DNA from: Shewanella sp. Choline-02u-19
GTDB taxonomy: Bacteria; Pseudomonadota; Gammaproteobacteria; Enterobacterales; Shewanellaceae
Assembly (NCBI RefSeq): GCF_002836205.1
Contig: NZ_PJBE01000012.1
Location: forward strand, 186,001-250,000
DNA length: 64,000 bases
Direction of reading: 5' to 3'
Part shown: piece after piece, positions 41,999-50,119 of the stretch
Position numbering within the stretch: the stretch's first letter is position 1
Layout of the letters: each line of letters begins with the position of its first letter
Made by a program: the position numbers and the translations under genes
The notes under the pieces: generated by a model
Databases searched by the model: none
Told to the model about the DNA's origin: nothing
Seen by the model: only the letters and a program-made list of their open reading frames with translations

Positions 41999-43045
41999 AT
42001 GTTTAAAAATATGTTGTTAGCGCTGTTAGCGCTGACGGGTTTTTCGGTGCAAGCCGCGGTGATTTTACAATATCATCATGTGTCTGATGATACGCCAGCA
42101 ATCACTAGCGTTACGCCTGCGCAATTTAAAGAGCAGATGCAGTATCTAGCGGAAAACAATTTCAATGTCGTGCCACTGTCTGCGGTCGTCGCTTCGGTAA
42201 AAGCCAAGCAACAATTGCCCGCTAAAACGATCGCAATCACTTTTGATGATGGTTATCGCAGCATTGCTAACACGGCGCATCCCATCTTAAAGCAATACAA
42301 ATTCCCCTACACGCTTTTTGTCTCAGTGGAACCTATTCAGAAAAAGTATGGCGAAATGATGAGTTGGCAACAGCTGATTATGTTGTCAGAAGAGGGGGCT
42401 GAAATAGCCAACCATACATGGGGACATGAACACCTCATTCGCATGGAGAAAGGCGAGACTGAGCCGCAATGGTTAGCGCGTATAGAGAATAATATTTTGC
42501 GCACCGAAGCTGAGATTGCCCAAGCGACGGGTCAGAATCACAAAATGCTGGCTTACCCTTATGGTGAGTACAATCAGCAGATAGAAGATATGCTCAAGAA
42601 ACATGGTTTTGTGGCATTTGGTCAGCAATCAGGTGCCGCGGGTCCATACTCACCTTTAACGGCATTGCCAAGGTTCCCAGTCGCAGGAGCTTATGCCAAC
42701 CTCGATAGTCTAAAGGTCAAGCTACATAGTCTTAATATGCCGGTAATGGAACAGACCCATAGTGACCCACAACTGCAATATGGAAAGTGGCGTCCTGAGA
42801 TTAAAGTGAAGCTGGATATGGAAGACATTAATGCGTCGCAGCTGATGTGTTTTATTCAAGGGCAGGGGGCAAAAAAGCCCAACTGGATTAGCGATGATGA
42901 GTTTACCATTCGCGCTGAACTTGACCTTCCCGCGGGGCGTTCACGTTATAATTGTACCGCACCCAGTAAGCATCAAGGCGGTTATTATTGGTTTTCACAG
43001 CCTTGGGTTCGACCAAAAGCTGATGGTACCTGGATTGCAGAATAA
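41999..43045 (+). CDS. Secreted polysaccharide deacetylase (NodB domain)
   Basis: A 348-aa product with a signal peptide (MLLALLALTGFSVQA) and a NodB/CE4 domain: AVILQYHHVSDD, the metal-binding TFDDGYRS, HTWGHEHL (the H-x-x-x-H-type metal block), and MLAYPYGEYN. CE4 enzymes remove acetyl groups from chitin, peptidoglycan or poly-N-acetylglucosamine. The C-terminal 100 residues do not belong to NodB and may bind carbohydrate. AGAGG lies about 10 nt before the ATG. Confidence 0.88.
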   Translation: MFKNMLLALLALTGFSVQAAVILQYHHVSDDTPAITSVTPAQFKEQMQYLAENNFNVVPLSAVVASVKAKQQLPAKTIAITFDDGYRSIANTAHPILKQYKFPYTLFVSVEPIQKKYGEMMSWQQLIMLSEEGAEIANHTWGHEHLIRMEKGETEPQWLARIENNILRTEAEIAQATGQNHKMLAYPYGEYNQQIEDMLKKHGFVAFGQQSGAAGPYSPLTALPRFPVAGAYANLDSLKVKLHSLNMPVMEQTHSDPQLQYGKWRPEIKVKLDMEDINASQLMCFIQGQGAKKPNWISDDEFTIRAELDLPAGRSRYNCTAPSKHQGGYYWFSQPWVRPKADGTWIAE

Positions 43046-43069
43046 GGTCGCAGAGTCTTAATCTGCAAG

Positions 43070-43102
43070 GGGTTTGCTGCTAGGGTTTGCTGCTAGGGTT
43101 TA
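43070..43102 (+). repeat. 13-bp tandem repeat (two full copies plus a partial one)
   Basis: GGGTTTGCTGCTA occurs at 43070-43082 and 43083-43095 and starts again (GGGTTTA) at 43096, just after the deacetylase stop. Confidence 0.85.
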
Positions 43103-43147
43103 CCAAGGGTATACAGTTCTTATTTCGGTTAGAAGGGCCCTTGGTAA
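43100..43147. repeat. 10-bp perfect inverted repeat (hairpin with 28-nt loop)
   Basis: TTACCAAGGG (43100-43109) and CCCTTGGTAA (43138-43147) are exact reverse complements. It could act as a hairpin at the end of the deacetylase transcript; there is no T tract. Confidence 0.7.
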
Positions 43148-43243
43148 CTCATTTTTTGGAGACAGTGTGTTAGATCCTAGGCGTTAGTTCATGAGGTTAT
43201 TATTAGGAAAAGTATGACAATCGAATACACGGTAACGGAAGTG

Positions 43244-43327
43244 TATTACCCGCTGAGATATTTACATATATCTGCCATTATAAAAACCACTTTTTATCTC
43301 TTTTGGAGCATCTAGAAGCGGGTAATA
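43244..43327. repeat. 11-bp inverted repeat spaced by about 61 nt
   Basis: TATTACCCGCT (43244-43254) and AGCGGGTAATA (43317-43327) are exact reverse complements, bracketing an AT-rich segment. This could be the ends of a small non-autonomous element or a long hairpin RNA. Confidence 0.6.
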
Positions 43328-43511
43328 GTAATTAAAATCTATATACAGAACCTTACGAATATACATAGAAAGGATCTATTTTATGAATATGTATGTATGT
43401 ATGTATTAAACGCCTGCATAAAATAAAGTTTGCTATCTCGTCACCCCAACTATAACATGTATTTATAATGCAGCTTTAGTTGCGTGCTAAAAATTAATGT
43501 GAGCCGTTTCA

Positions 43512-43997
43512 ATGACCCAACCCTTAGACATTAATTATTGGCATTTGTCATCAACCCAAGACCAGCGCGTTACTACATGGTCCAAAGTGCTTATCGCTCA
43601 ACACATCCAATTGAAAAGCGAAATTACTAATATCACTTCACTCTTGTCACAACCCACATTTTGCATATTTAAATTGGATGCCAAGTTACGTCGACTGATC
43701 AAAGGCGTCAAAACCCATTTGCAATTGGAACATACTTTTTTTACGCCAGTGTTATCACAGTTAAATATCACTTCGAATCAAAGGCACCGTCTCACAGAAG
43801 GTTATGAGGCACTTTTTGATACCTGTGAATCAACAGCTAAGCTTGTCCATTCGTTAAAGATTTCCCTCAATAATACTCCTCTTAGTAGAAGTCATATCAA
43901 AGAAATAGAAGGTATGTTTTATGACATACGTGCACGTCTCGCAGATGAAGACATAGCCTATTCTATGATTGATATTTTGGAAGAACAGCATGCTTGA
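43512..43997 (+). CDS. HHE/hemerythrin-like helical protein
   Basis: A 161-aa all-helical protein. The region HLQLEHTFFTPVL (His69-x3-Glu73, His74) is the HHE/hemerythrin second-helix motif, and His31 in an earlier helix could be the first ligand, but the canonical H-x3-H of helix three is not visible. So it is either a divergent diiron protein or a regulatory relative that has lost iron. It overlaps the following EAL gene by 8 nt, so the two should be made together. Oxygen, nitric oxide or redox sensing is plausible by analogy with other hemerythrin-like proteins linked to c-di-GMP enzymes; this is inference. Confidence 0.55.
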   Translation: MTQPLDINYWHLSSTQDQRVTTWSKVLIAQHIQLKSEITNITSLLSQPTFCIFKLDAKLRRLIKGVKTHLQLEHTFFTPVLSQLNITSNQRHRLTEGYEALFDTCESTAKLVHSLKISLNNTPLSRSHIKEIEGMFYDIRARLADEDIAYSMIDILEEQHA

Positions 43998-44736
43998 GTT
44001 TTTATACGATAATGAACCAGCCAGGCTTGAATGGTTTGTGCAGGACCTCGTCACTGCGGCGCAGCATACCTTGTATGGTCAAGAGTTACTTTGTCGGGCA
44101 ACGCTTATTGATTCCCTGGCACCCATTGATATGGGACAGTTGATGGCATATCTCAATCTTCATGAAGATTTGCTTTTAGAGATGACCAATAAACAGCTCG
44201 ACGACCTGTTTATTACCGGGAAGCTGGCGCATCTGATTGGCAATAGTATCTGGATCAATATCGCGGGCAAATTAATATCTTGCCCTTGTTTGTTTGACTG
44301 TCTTTGGCAACAAACTCTGAGCAAATTAACGGTTGAGCAGAAACAACTTTTGGTATTAGAGATCTGTGAAGACACTATTAACAGTGATGATTCGACAGTC
44401 GCAAGGATTTCATTCCTACAAAATCATGGTTTTAAGGTAGCGATGGATGATTTTGGTTCTGGCAACTCAAACCTTATTCAGCTGAGTCGATCTGAATTCG
44501 ATATTATTAAACTGGATTTGAAGCTTATTCAGAATATTCCGATGGACTTATGGGCTACCAGTTTATATCGCGAAGTGATAAGCCTTTGTTCGTCTAAAGG
44601 CAGTCTTATCGTGGCAGAGGGGATTGAAACCCAAGCTCAGTCTGACTTTGTCCGTTGGGCTGGCGTCGATATCATCCAAGGTTTTTTGTATTCCATACCT
44701 CGACCTATCACACCACTGATCGCGTCAAACGCGTAA
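43990..44736 (+). CDS. EAL-domain cyclic-di-GMP phosphodiesterase (stand-alone)
   Basis: A 248-aa protein consisting almost entirely of an EAL domain. The start is the ATG at 43990, overlapping the HHE gene by 8 nt; a TTG seven codons upstream is in frame. Key blocks: YGQELLCRA (EAL motif reads Q-E-L-L, with the metal Glu kept), WINIAG (Asn kept), LEICED, DDFGSGNSN, IIKLDL, VAEGIET and QGFLYSIP. All main catalytic residues appear conserved, so it is probably active in degrading c-di-GMP. No membrane segment. It sits between the HHE gene and a chemoreceptor. Confidence 0.85.
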   Translation: MLEFLYDNEPARLEWFVQDLVTAAQHTLYGQELLCRATLIDSLAPIDMGQLMAYLNLHEDLLLEMTNKQLDDLFITGKLAHLIGNSIWINIAGKLISCPCLFDCLWQQTLSKLTVEQKQLLVLEICEDTINSDDSTVARISFLQNHGFKVAMDDFGSGNSNLIQLSRSEFDIIKLDLKLIQNIPMDLWATSLYREVISLCSSKGSLIVAEGIETQAQSDFVRWAGVDIIQGFLYSIPRPITPLIASNA

Positions 44737-44762
44737 ATTTTACAAACTCATAGGGAAAGAAA

Positions 44763-45941
44763 ATGCGCTCATTATTTTTAAGAATGCGACTGATTCATTG
44801 GTTGGGAGCGATTGCATTGTTTATCAATGCTCTATTTTTTACTGATGGAGTCGCGTCACAGGTGGTTCAATATTTGGTCATGGTGTTTCTGATTATCCAT
44901 GATATCGATGAGAAATATTGGGGGGTAGATTCCCTGAACAACGTGACTACTTATATGAAAGCTTTTGAAAAAAAAGATCTTTCAGTACCCTGTGACGTCG
45001 ATAGTCGCTATAACAGTGAAATAGGCAATGTGCTCAGTGTAGTGAATAACTTCCGGGTAAACGTTAAAGATGCGTTGGTTGATATTCAACAACAAGCAAA
45101 TACGTCAGATGATATTGCCGAGCATCTCAAACAGAAAGCACAAAATATTTCATCAAGAATACAAGATCAGGATAACCGAGTTGATTACCTTACAGGCAGA
45201 GTCGAAATTTTAGATAGCACATCGGTTTCATTACGAGATAAGGCTGAAGCAACTCGCGAACAAGTAAAACGTACACAAGCAGGGCTGATTTCGTCCAATG
45301 AACATATGGGAACGATGGCGAAAGGATTGAATTCATATATCGATAACAATGACAAATTACACAACAAATTCAACTCACTCTCGGATCAAACAAAGTCTAT
45401 TGAGAATGTGGTGTTGGTAATCAAAAACCTTGCAGATCAAACAAACTTACTCGCACTTAATGCTGCTATTGAAGCAGCAAGAGCCGGTGAGCATGGTCGT
45501 GGTTTTGCAGTGGTTGCCGATGAAGTTCGCAATCTTGCGTTATCGACCCAGAAGAGCCTTGACGAAATTAACCAAATCATCGCGGGGATCTCTGATGCGG
45601 TCATTGATGCTGGTGACCAGATGAAATCACAGTCGAGTGCTATTACCGACTTAGCGGAATACACCACAACCAGTCAAGTCGAGTTACAGGAAGCATGTTC
45701 TAACATTAACGAGATCCTAGGCCTCATAGGGCAAGATAAAACAGAAAATAATATTGATATTCAATATATTAACCGTTTAGTTGGTGATGTAGCAGGCGAG
45801 ATAGAAGTCCTTAAAAAGCTGTCAAGTTCTAATGCGTATGACTGTAATGAACTTGAGCTGCAAGGGCACCGTTTAAGTGAAGTCACCGCTCAAATTGTTG
45901 AACAGCTCGGGACATTTAAGACAAGCTCTGTTGGGGCTTAG
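44763..45941 (+). CDS. Membrane-anchored chemoreceptor-like protein without periplasmic domain
   Basis: A 392-aa methyl-accepting chemotaxis protein. Two hydrophobic segments (about residues 11-27 and 33-48) form a membrane hairpin with only a few residues outside, so there is no periplasmic sensor. A HAMP-like linker follows (about 58-105), then a long coiled coil and the signalling tip DQTNLLALNAAIEAARAGEH followed by GRGFAVVADEVRNLALST. Input must come from inside the cell or the membrane. It is 26 nt after the EAL gene and very likely cotranscribed, tying c-di-GMP hydrolysis to chemotaxis-type signalling. Confidence 0.88.
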   Translation: MRSLFLRMRLIHWLGAIALFINALFFTDGVASQVVQYLVMVFLIIHDIDEKYWGVDSLNNVTTYMKAFEKKDLSVPCDVDSRYNSEIGNVLSVVNNFRVNVKDALVDIQQQANTSDDIAEHLKQKAQNISSRIQDQDNRVDYLTGRVEILDSTSVSLRDKAEATREQVKRTQAGLISSNEHMGTMAKGLNSYIDNNDKLHNKFNSLSDQTKSIENVVLVIKNLADQTNLLALNAAIEAARAGEHGRGFAVVADEVRNLALSTQKSLDEINQIIAGISDAVIDAGDQMKSQSSAITDLAEYTTTSQVELQEACSNINEILGLIGQDKTENNIDIQYINRLVGDVAGEIEVLKKLSSSNAYDCNELELQGHRLSEVTAQIVEQLGTFKTSSVGA

Positions 45942-46018
45942 AATCCGCTTAAATGGATGTGTCTTATTTATTCGAGGATGTGAAACGATAATTACTAGCT
46001 TTATCAACTATAGCTTCC

Positions 46019-46045
46019 ATACATTCACGTATTTCGTGAATGTAT
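46019..46045. repeat. 11-bp perfect hairpin after the chemoreceptor gene
   Basis: ATACATTCACG, loop TATTT, CGTGAATGTAT. No T tract, 77 nt after the stop codon; a transcript end or protein-binding palindrome. Confidence 0.6.
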
Positions 46046-46211
46046 CAGAAAGGCAATGGAAATGAGTTAAGGGTATCGCAGTAGCTAAAGATTGACATAG
46101 AGCTATACCTTTTGAAAATCTCATCAGATAAGTTTTGATCTGGCAAAACTCCATTAATACAATGTGTATTATTTTTTACTTTAAATGATAAAGTGGCAGA
46201 ACTGAGTTATC

Positions 46212-46346
46212 TTCATTCCATTCCAATGACCTGCGGTCAGCACATGTGCAGATACTGCTAAAGCTCGCTGCAAGCACTTCCCTGTAAGATCAACGAAAAC
46301 ATCTGACCTCCAAGGATGGAATGCCGTATTCTGTCTGGAACAGAAT
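46212..46346. repeat. Palindrome-rich block with near-inverted ends
   Basis: CATTCCATTCC (46214-46224) is nearly mirrored by GGATGGAATG (46314-46323). Inside lie TGACC-tgc-GGTCA (46227-46239) and the perfect palindrome GCACATGTGC (46240-46249); just outside is ATTCTGT-ctgga-ACAGAAT (46328-46346). The pattern resembles a dispersed intergenic repeat; copies elsewhere in the genome cannot be checked here. Confidence 0.5.
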
Positions 46347-46477
46347 TGGCCCTGTTTTCGACAGCCTCAGCCGCATCTACAATGGGTTATAAAAGCACAA
46401 ACTTACAGCATTTGAGTTTTTAATTTTAAGACACAAATCTAAGCACATACCTTCTCGCTTACGAATAACATTAATCT

Positions 46478-46625
46478 CCCCCGTTGGAAATTTTCGCTTT
46501 TCAGACAATTTCGCCGGGGCGTTGAGGGATTGTCAAGGGGCGCAAGCGCTTTGCCCCTTGGCTCTGGTGTGGGCGAGGCGCCACGACTTTATCGGCCGAG
46601 AGGCCGCTGCCTTAGAGGTTTTAGG
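46478..46625. repeat. GC-rich structured block, possible dispersed repeat
   Basis: The base composition rises sharply against AT-rich surroundings. Nested hairpins: CCCCG (46479-46483) with CGGGG (46515-46519); CAAGGGGC (46534-46541) with GCCCCTTG (46553-46560); CGGCC-GAGA-GGCCG (46593-46606), a GNRA tetraloop hairpin. The block ends 29 nt before the SCO gene. It may be a mobile-element remnant or structured RNA. Confidence 0.5.
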
Positions 46626-46653
46626 CAATACCAAGTTTATCTAAACTGGCTAG

Positions 46654-47286
46654 CTAACCATTATCGTACTTATCAATCAAAGCCTTCACATCGTGGATTA
46701 ATGCACTGTTTTTAATTTGTGGCAGTTTGCCAGGAGTGTCTGACTTTGGCTTGATAATCGCCACTTTCTCACCTTGCGGTGAAATCAGCGCAAATGAAGC
46801 ACTGTGATCCACTTGGTAATTATCGCCGTCACCCACCATGGCATAAACAAAGCCCAAACTGCGAGTGAGGGGGTAAAGCTGTTTATGCTCGCCCGTTACG
46901 GCAACAAACTCAGGATTGAAGAAGTTGGCATAATTGAGCAAGGTGTCAGTCGAGTCCCGGTCAGGATCCACTGATAGGAAAATGACCTGCAGGTCGGTGT
47001 TTTCAGATAATAGTGGGTAAGCTGCTGTTAGCTTACCCATCGTGGTAGGACATACATCTGGGCAGGAGGTGTAACCGATGAAAAAGAGGCTCCAATGGCC
47101 CGTTAAGTCATCATTACTAAAACGATTACCATGCTGGTCAGTGAGTGTAAAAGGCGCAATGGCTTGTGGTGTCGGAAATTCGAAGCTGGTTTGTAAGGCC
47201 AGCGTTTTAGGCTGACTGAATTGTATCGCTGCCAACACCCCCGCTGCTGCCAATATTACAGCAGCAATAATCCATGATAGTTTCAT
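46654..47286 (-). CDS. SCO1/SenC family copper chaperone for cytochrome oxidase
   Basis: SCO proteins deliver copper to, or reduce the cysteines of, the CuA site of oxidase subunit II. The 210-aa product has an N-terminal membrane anchor (WIIAAVILAAAGVLAAI) and a thioredoxin fold with copper ligands Cys75 and Cys79 in GYTSCPDVCPTT and His161 in QVDHSASF. Length is typical. It is the last gene of the oxidase locus, after cyoE, the same order as in Pseudomonas. Confidence 0.94.
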   Translation of the reverse strand: MKLSWIIAAVILAAAGVLAAIQFSQPKTLALQTSFEFPTPQAIAPFTLTDQHGNRFSNDDLTGHWSLFFIGYTSCPDVCPTTMGKLTAAYPLLSENTDLQVIFLSVDPDRDSTDTLLNYANFFNPEFVAVTGEHKQLYPLTRSLGFVYAMVGDGDNYQVDHSASFALISPQGEKVAIIKPKSDTPGKLPQIKNSALIHDVKALIDKYDNG

Positions 47287-47352
47287 CGTGTTTAGCCTTT
47301 TCTTTTGTGGTGCTATTTACCGAGTATGACAGCCAGAATTTAAGCCTATAAC

Positions 47353-48258
47353 TTACACCCAGAGATAGTGGTCAACTAGCAACGCAATAAACAGCAGCAT
47401 GAGGTGATAGATAGAGAACCTAAATACGTTCATTGCTAAGCCGGGCGTTTCATGGAACTTAAGTTGCCATGCTTTGTAGATAAAGCCTGCGCTTAATAGC
47501 GTAGAGCTGACCAGATACACAGGACCACACATGCCGACAAGCACTGGTAATAGGCAAGCAATGGCTAAAAGAATGGTATAGAGGAAAATACAGGTCTTAG
47601 TGAATTCAACTCCATGAGTGACTGGCAGCATCGGAATATCAACTTTGGCGTACTCGGCTCTTCGATGAATTGCTAACGCCCAAAAATGAGGTGGAGTCCA
47701 TGCAAAAATAATGATCACTAGCAACAAAGCATTACCGTGAAACTCACCTGTGACCGAGGTCCAACCCAATAGAGGAGGCATGGCACCCGCAAGACCTCCG
47801 ACGACGATATTTTGCGGTGTTGCACGTTTCAAATAAGCAGTGTAAACCACGGCATAACCAATCAAACTGGCAAAGGTTAACCAAGCGGTTAACTCATTGA
47901 CTAACGTATAAAGAATGACAAAGCCCAATATGCCAATACCAAAAGAGAACACCAGCGCTTTGGCGATAGAGACTTTGCCTTTGGGCAGTGGACGGTTATA
48001 GGTTCTTGCCATTAATCCATCAATACGGCGGTCGATAAGATGATTAAAGGCTGCTGCGGCACCTGCCATCATGCCAATCCCCGCCATACCGGCAATCAGT
48101 GGTTGTAATGGTACCGTCCCTGGCACAGCCAAGCACATTCCGACCAAAACAGTCAGTAGCATGAGTGCCACCACTTTGGGCTTGGTCATTTCATAATAGG
48201 CACGCCACTGGAAGAGTGGCGTAGCTGGGTTTCTGGGTAGTGTTATCTGTTTTTCCAT
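47353..48258 (-). CDS. cyoE: Protoheme IX farnesyltransferase (heme O synthase)
   Basis: This inner-membrane prenyltransferase adds a farnesyl group to heme b, giving heme O, the precursor of heme A. The 301-aa product has about nine membrane helices, the entry sequence YEMTKPKVVALMLLT and the Asp-rich prenyl-diphosphate motif NHLIDRRIDGLMARTYNRP. Located after ctaA, which uses its product, so the pathway from heme b to heme A is complete in this locus. Also called ctaB. Confidence 0.95.
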   Translation of the reverse strand: MEKQITLPRNPATPLFQWRAYYEMTKPKVVALMLLTVLVGMCLAVPGTVPLQPLIAGMAGIGMMAGAAAAFNHLIDRRIDGLMARTYNRPLPKGKVSIAKALVFSFGIGILGFVILYTLVNELTAWLTFASLIGYAVVYTAYLKRATPQNIVVGGLAGAMPPLLGWTSVTGEFHGNALLLVIIIFAWTPPHFWALAIHRRAEYAKVDIPMLPVTHGVEFTKTCIFLYTILLAIACLLPVLVGMCGPVYLVSSTLLSAGFIYKAWQLKFHETPGLAMNVFRFSIYHLMLLFIALLVDHYLWV

Positions 48259-48365
48259 GGCTGAAACCTCGTTATATTCACTCGTGGAACATAAATTAAT
48301 TAAGTCGGTACATTGATTATTATTGCTTTTTATATCGTAAAACTGTCTCTAGTAAAGCGTTGCCG

Positions 48366-49349
48366 TTATGCCTTACGCCACAAGGCATAATTGATAAAGA
48401 CTAACGTCAGTAATAACAAAGCCGCGCCAGCGTTATGGGATACTGCGATGCCCAAAGGCAAATGTAAAACCACATTGCTAATACCAAGAATGACTTGCAA
48501 TACCACTAGCACGGCCAGTAACCATGCCGCATTGCGGATAGTTGAAGACAGCGCTTTAGTGACTAATCTGAAGGCTAAAAACAGCAACATGGCAGCGGTA
48601 ATAATGGCACCAATACGATGTGCTACATGAATGGTCATGCGTGCTGAATAATCTAACACGCCATATTCATAGCTTGGATGGTCGCCTTGAAACGGTGAAA
48701 ATGCGCTGCTAAAATTTAAGTTATCGACCCAATTACCTTCGCAAATAGGCAGAGAGGTGCAAGCCAGTGCGGCATAGTTAGATGAAGTCCAACCGCCTAA
48801 AACAATTTGTAATAGCAGTACGCCGATGCACATCAAAGCCAAGGTTGATAACTTTCTTGCAGGCGCATCGCCGCCTGGGATCCGCAGTGGTTTACTGCGT
48901 AAATAAAGTAGCAGTAGTAACGAGAAAAGAGCGAATCCGCCAATCAGGTGCGACATCACTACAATGGGCATTAATTTCATGGTGACAGTCCACATGCCGA
49001 GCACTGCCTGAAAAACAATCAGTGCTGCGATGAACATAGGCAGCTTTTTCGGTGCGTCTGCTTTTCGTAGGCTCATGATTAAGATAACAAGCACCATTAA
49101 GCCTAATGCACCGGCAATGTAGCGATGGATCATCTCAAGCCATGCTTTATCAGCCTCAACGGTATATTCAGGAAAGGCATCTTTAACTGCCGTTAACTCA
49201 TGGCTTGCTGTGGGAACCTTGATCATACCGTAGCATCCCGGCCAATCAGGGCAACCGAGACCAGCATCAGATAAACGCGTATACGCACCCATCATAATCA
49301 CGCATAGAGTAAAAACTAAGGTGATTTTTAGCAGCGGCTTAATATCCAT
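48366..49349 (-). CDS. ctaA: Heme A synthase CtaA
   Basis: CtaA oxidises the methyl group on heme O to the formyl group of heme A. The 327-aa product has eight membrane helices in two related halves with paired His residues (for example VMSHLIGGF and THVAHRIGA-type segments IHVAHRIGAII and VSHNAGAALLLL) and the N-terminal GAYTRLSDAGLGCPDWPGCYG, which is family-diagnostic. Its start overlaps the stop of the preceding gene by one base. Confidence 0.95.
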   Translation of the reverse strand: MDIKPLLKITLVFTLCVIMMGAYTRLSDAGLGCPDWPGCYGMIKVPTASHELTAVKDAFPEYTVEADKAWLEMIHRYIAGALGLMVLVILIMSLRKADAPKKLPMFIAALIVFQAVLGMWTVTMKLMPIVVMSHLIGGFALFSLLLLLYLRSKPLRIPGGDAPARKLSTLALMCIGVLLLQIVLGGWTSSNYAALACTSLPICEGNWVDNLNFSSAFSPFQGDHPSYEYGVLDYSARMTIHVAHRIGAIITAAMLLFLAFRLVTKALSSTIRNAAWLLAVLVVLQVILGISNVVLHLPLGIAVSHNAGAALLLLTLVFINYALWRKA

Positions 49350-49894
49350 TAGCCAATCCTCGACAGTTTAAGCATCTTCCTTAAATCGGCAATGATGGCT
49401 TTGCCTTGCATTATTTGTGCTTGATGATCGGTTGTTATGGGGTAACTCATCACCATACTGCCGAGGGGGTCAACAATGATGAACTCTTGATTGTTGAGTA
49501 GTTTACTCAAAGCTACATTAGGGGTGGCAGTGACAAAATCAAATGACTCGAGCGCTGCAAGATCACTGTGCTCATTTAGCATAATAATCGTATGAACTCG
49601 ATCTTGATTTCGCCCGAGTGCAGTATGGCTCTGTTGTAAAATATACAGTCTATCTTTGCAGGTGTTATCGCAAATGGTGGGTAGCTGATAGAGCAGTTGC
49701 CACTCTTGAGGTTGGGGGTTGGGCATGTCAAGACTTTGGTAGTTAATCCCAACGTTAAGCAGCTCGCCTTTGTTGGTTGCCCCACCGTTATACAGCTCAA
49801 AACTGAGGATCACTTTGGCAGCAATTACAGGGATAGCAAAAGCCAGGCATAGCAGTAATAAAATCTTTTTACCGTTCTTTTGGGGGGAGTTCAT
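49349..49894 (-). CDS. Membrane-anchored CxxxC protein of the cytochrome oxidase locus
   Basis: A 181-aa protein with an N-terminal membrane anchor (ILLLLCLAFAIPVIAAKVIL) and a periplasmic part with PTICDNTCKDRLYIL, a C-x-x-x-C pair in a thioredoxin-like context similar to the SCO copper motif, but I cannot see the SCO His with confidence. Homologues occupy the same place between SURF1 and ctaA in other gammaproteobacteria and are usually annotated as hypothetical. A role in CuA or disulfide handling during oxidase assembly is inference. It overlaps ctaA by one base. Confidence 0.7.
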   Translation of the reverse strand: MNSPQKNGKKILLLLCLAFAIPVIAAKVILSFELYNGGATNKGELLNVGINYQSLDMPNPQPQEWQLLYQLPTICDNTCKDRLYILQQSHTALGRNQDRVHTIIMLNEHSDLAALESFDFVTATPNVALSKLLNNQEFIIVDPLGSMVMSYPITTDHQAQIMQGKAIIADLRKMLKLSRIG

Positions 49895-50119
49895 TCCATC
49901 TCCTCTATGTTATTTTATGTCTCGCATCACCTTTGCGGCCGCTTTACCCGTTTAAAGGAAAGTGGCCAGTCATTACCAATACAGCTTTGTGCTATAAGCA
50001 AAACTACGGCGATAGCGAACAGTTTAATATCAACACTTCCCGGAACGGCTAGGAAGTCTATTTTCTAACCTACATTGTCTATTCTTGCTTAGCAATAGCG
50101 ATGTAAGTTTTTAATTTGG

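Larger units (their letters stand above)
43046..43511. other. Gene-poor, repeat-rich region before the signalling operon
   Basis: 466 nt without a convincing gene. It holds a 13-bp tandem repeat, two long-range inverted repeats and a four-copy tetranucleotide repeat (ATGT, 43389-43404), listed separately where possible. AT-rich with local hairpins. The promoter of the HHE-EAL-chemoreceptor operon must be in its right part. Confidence 0.6.
45942..46653. other. Gene-poor region with hairpins and repeat-like blocks
   Basis: 712 nt with no convincing gene. From left to right: a perfect 11-bp hairpin (46019-46045), a block of short palindromes with near-inverted ends (46212-46346), an AT-rich spacer, and a GC-rich structured block (46478-46625). 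A small open frame at 46530-46715 runs through the last block but has no ribosome site. Confidence 0.6.

Noticed and set aside
43389..43404. Four-copy ATGT repeat as a phase-variation tract
   Set aside because: It lies more than 100 nt before the next gene, outside any frame or obvious promoter spacer, and four copies are too few to be convincing.
46530..46715. 61-aa open frame through the GC-rich block
   Set aside because: Low-complexity Arg/Gly/Pro content, no ribosome site, and it runs into the SCO gene on the other strand; more likely a by-product of the structured repeat.
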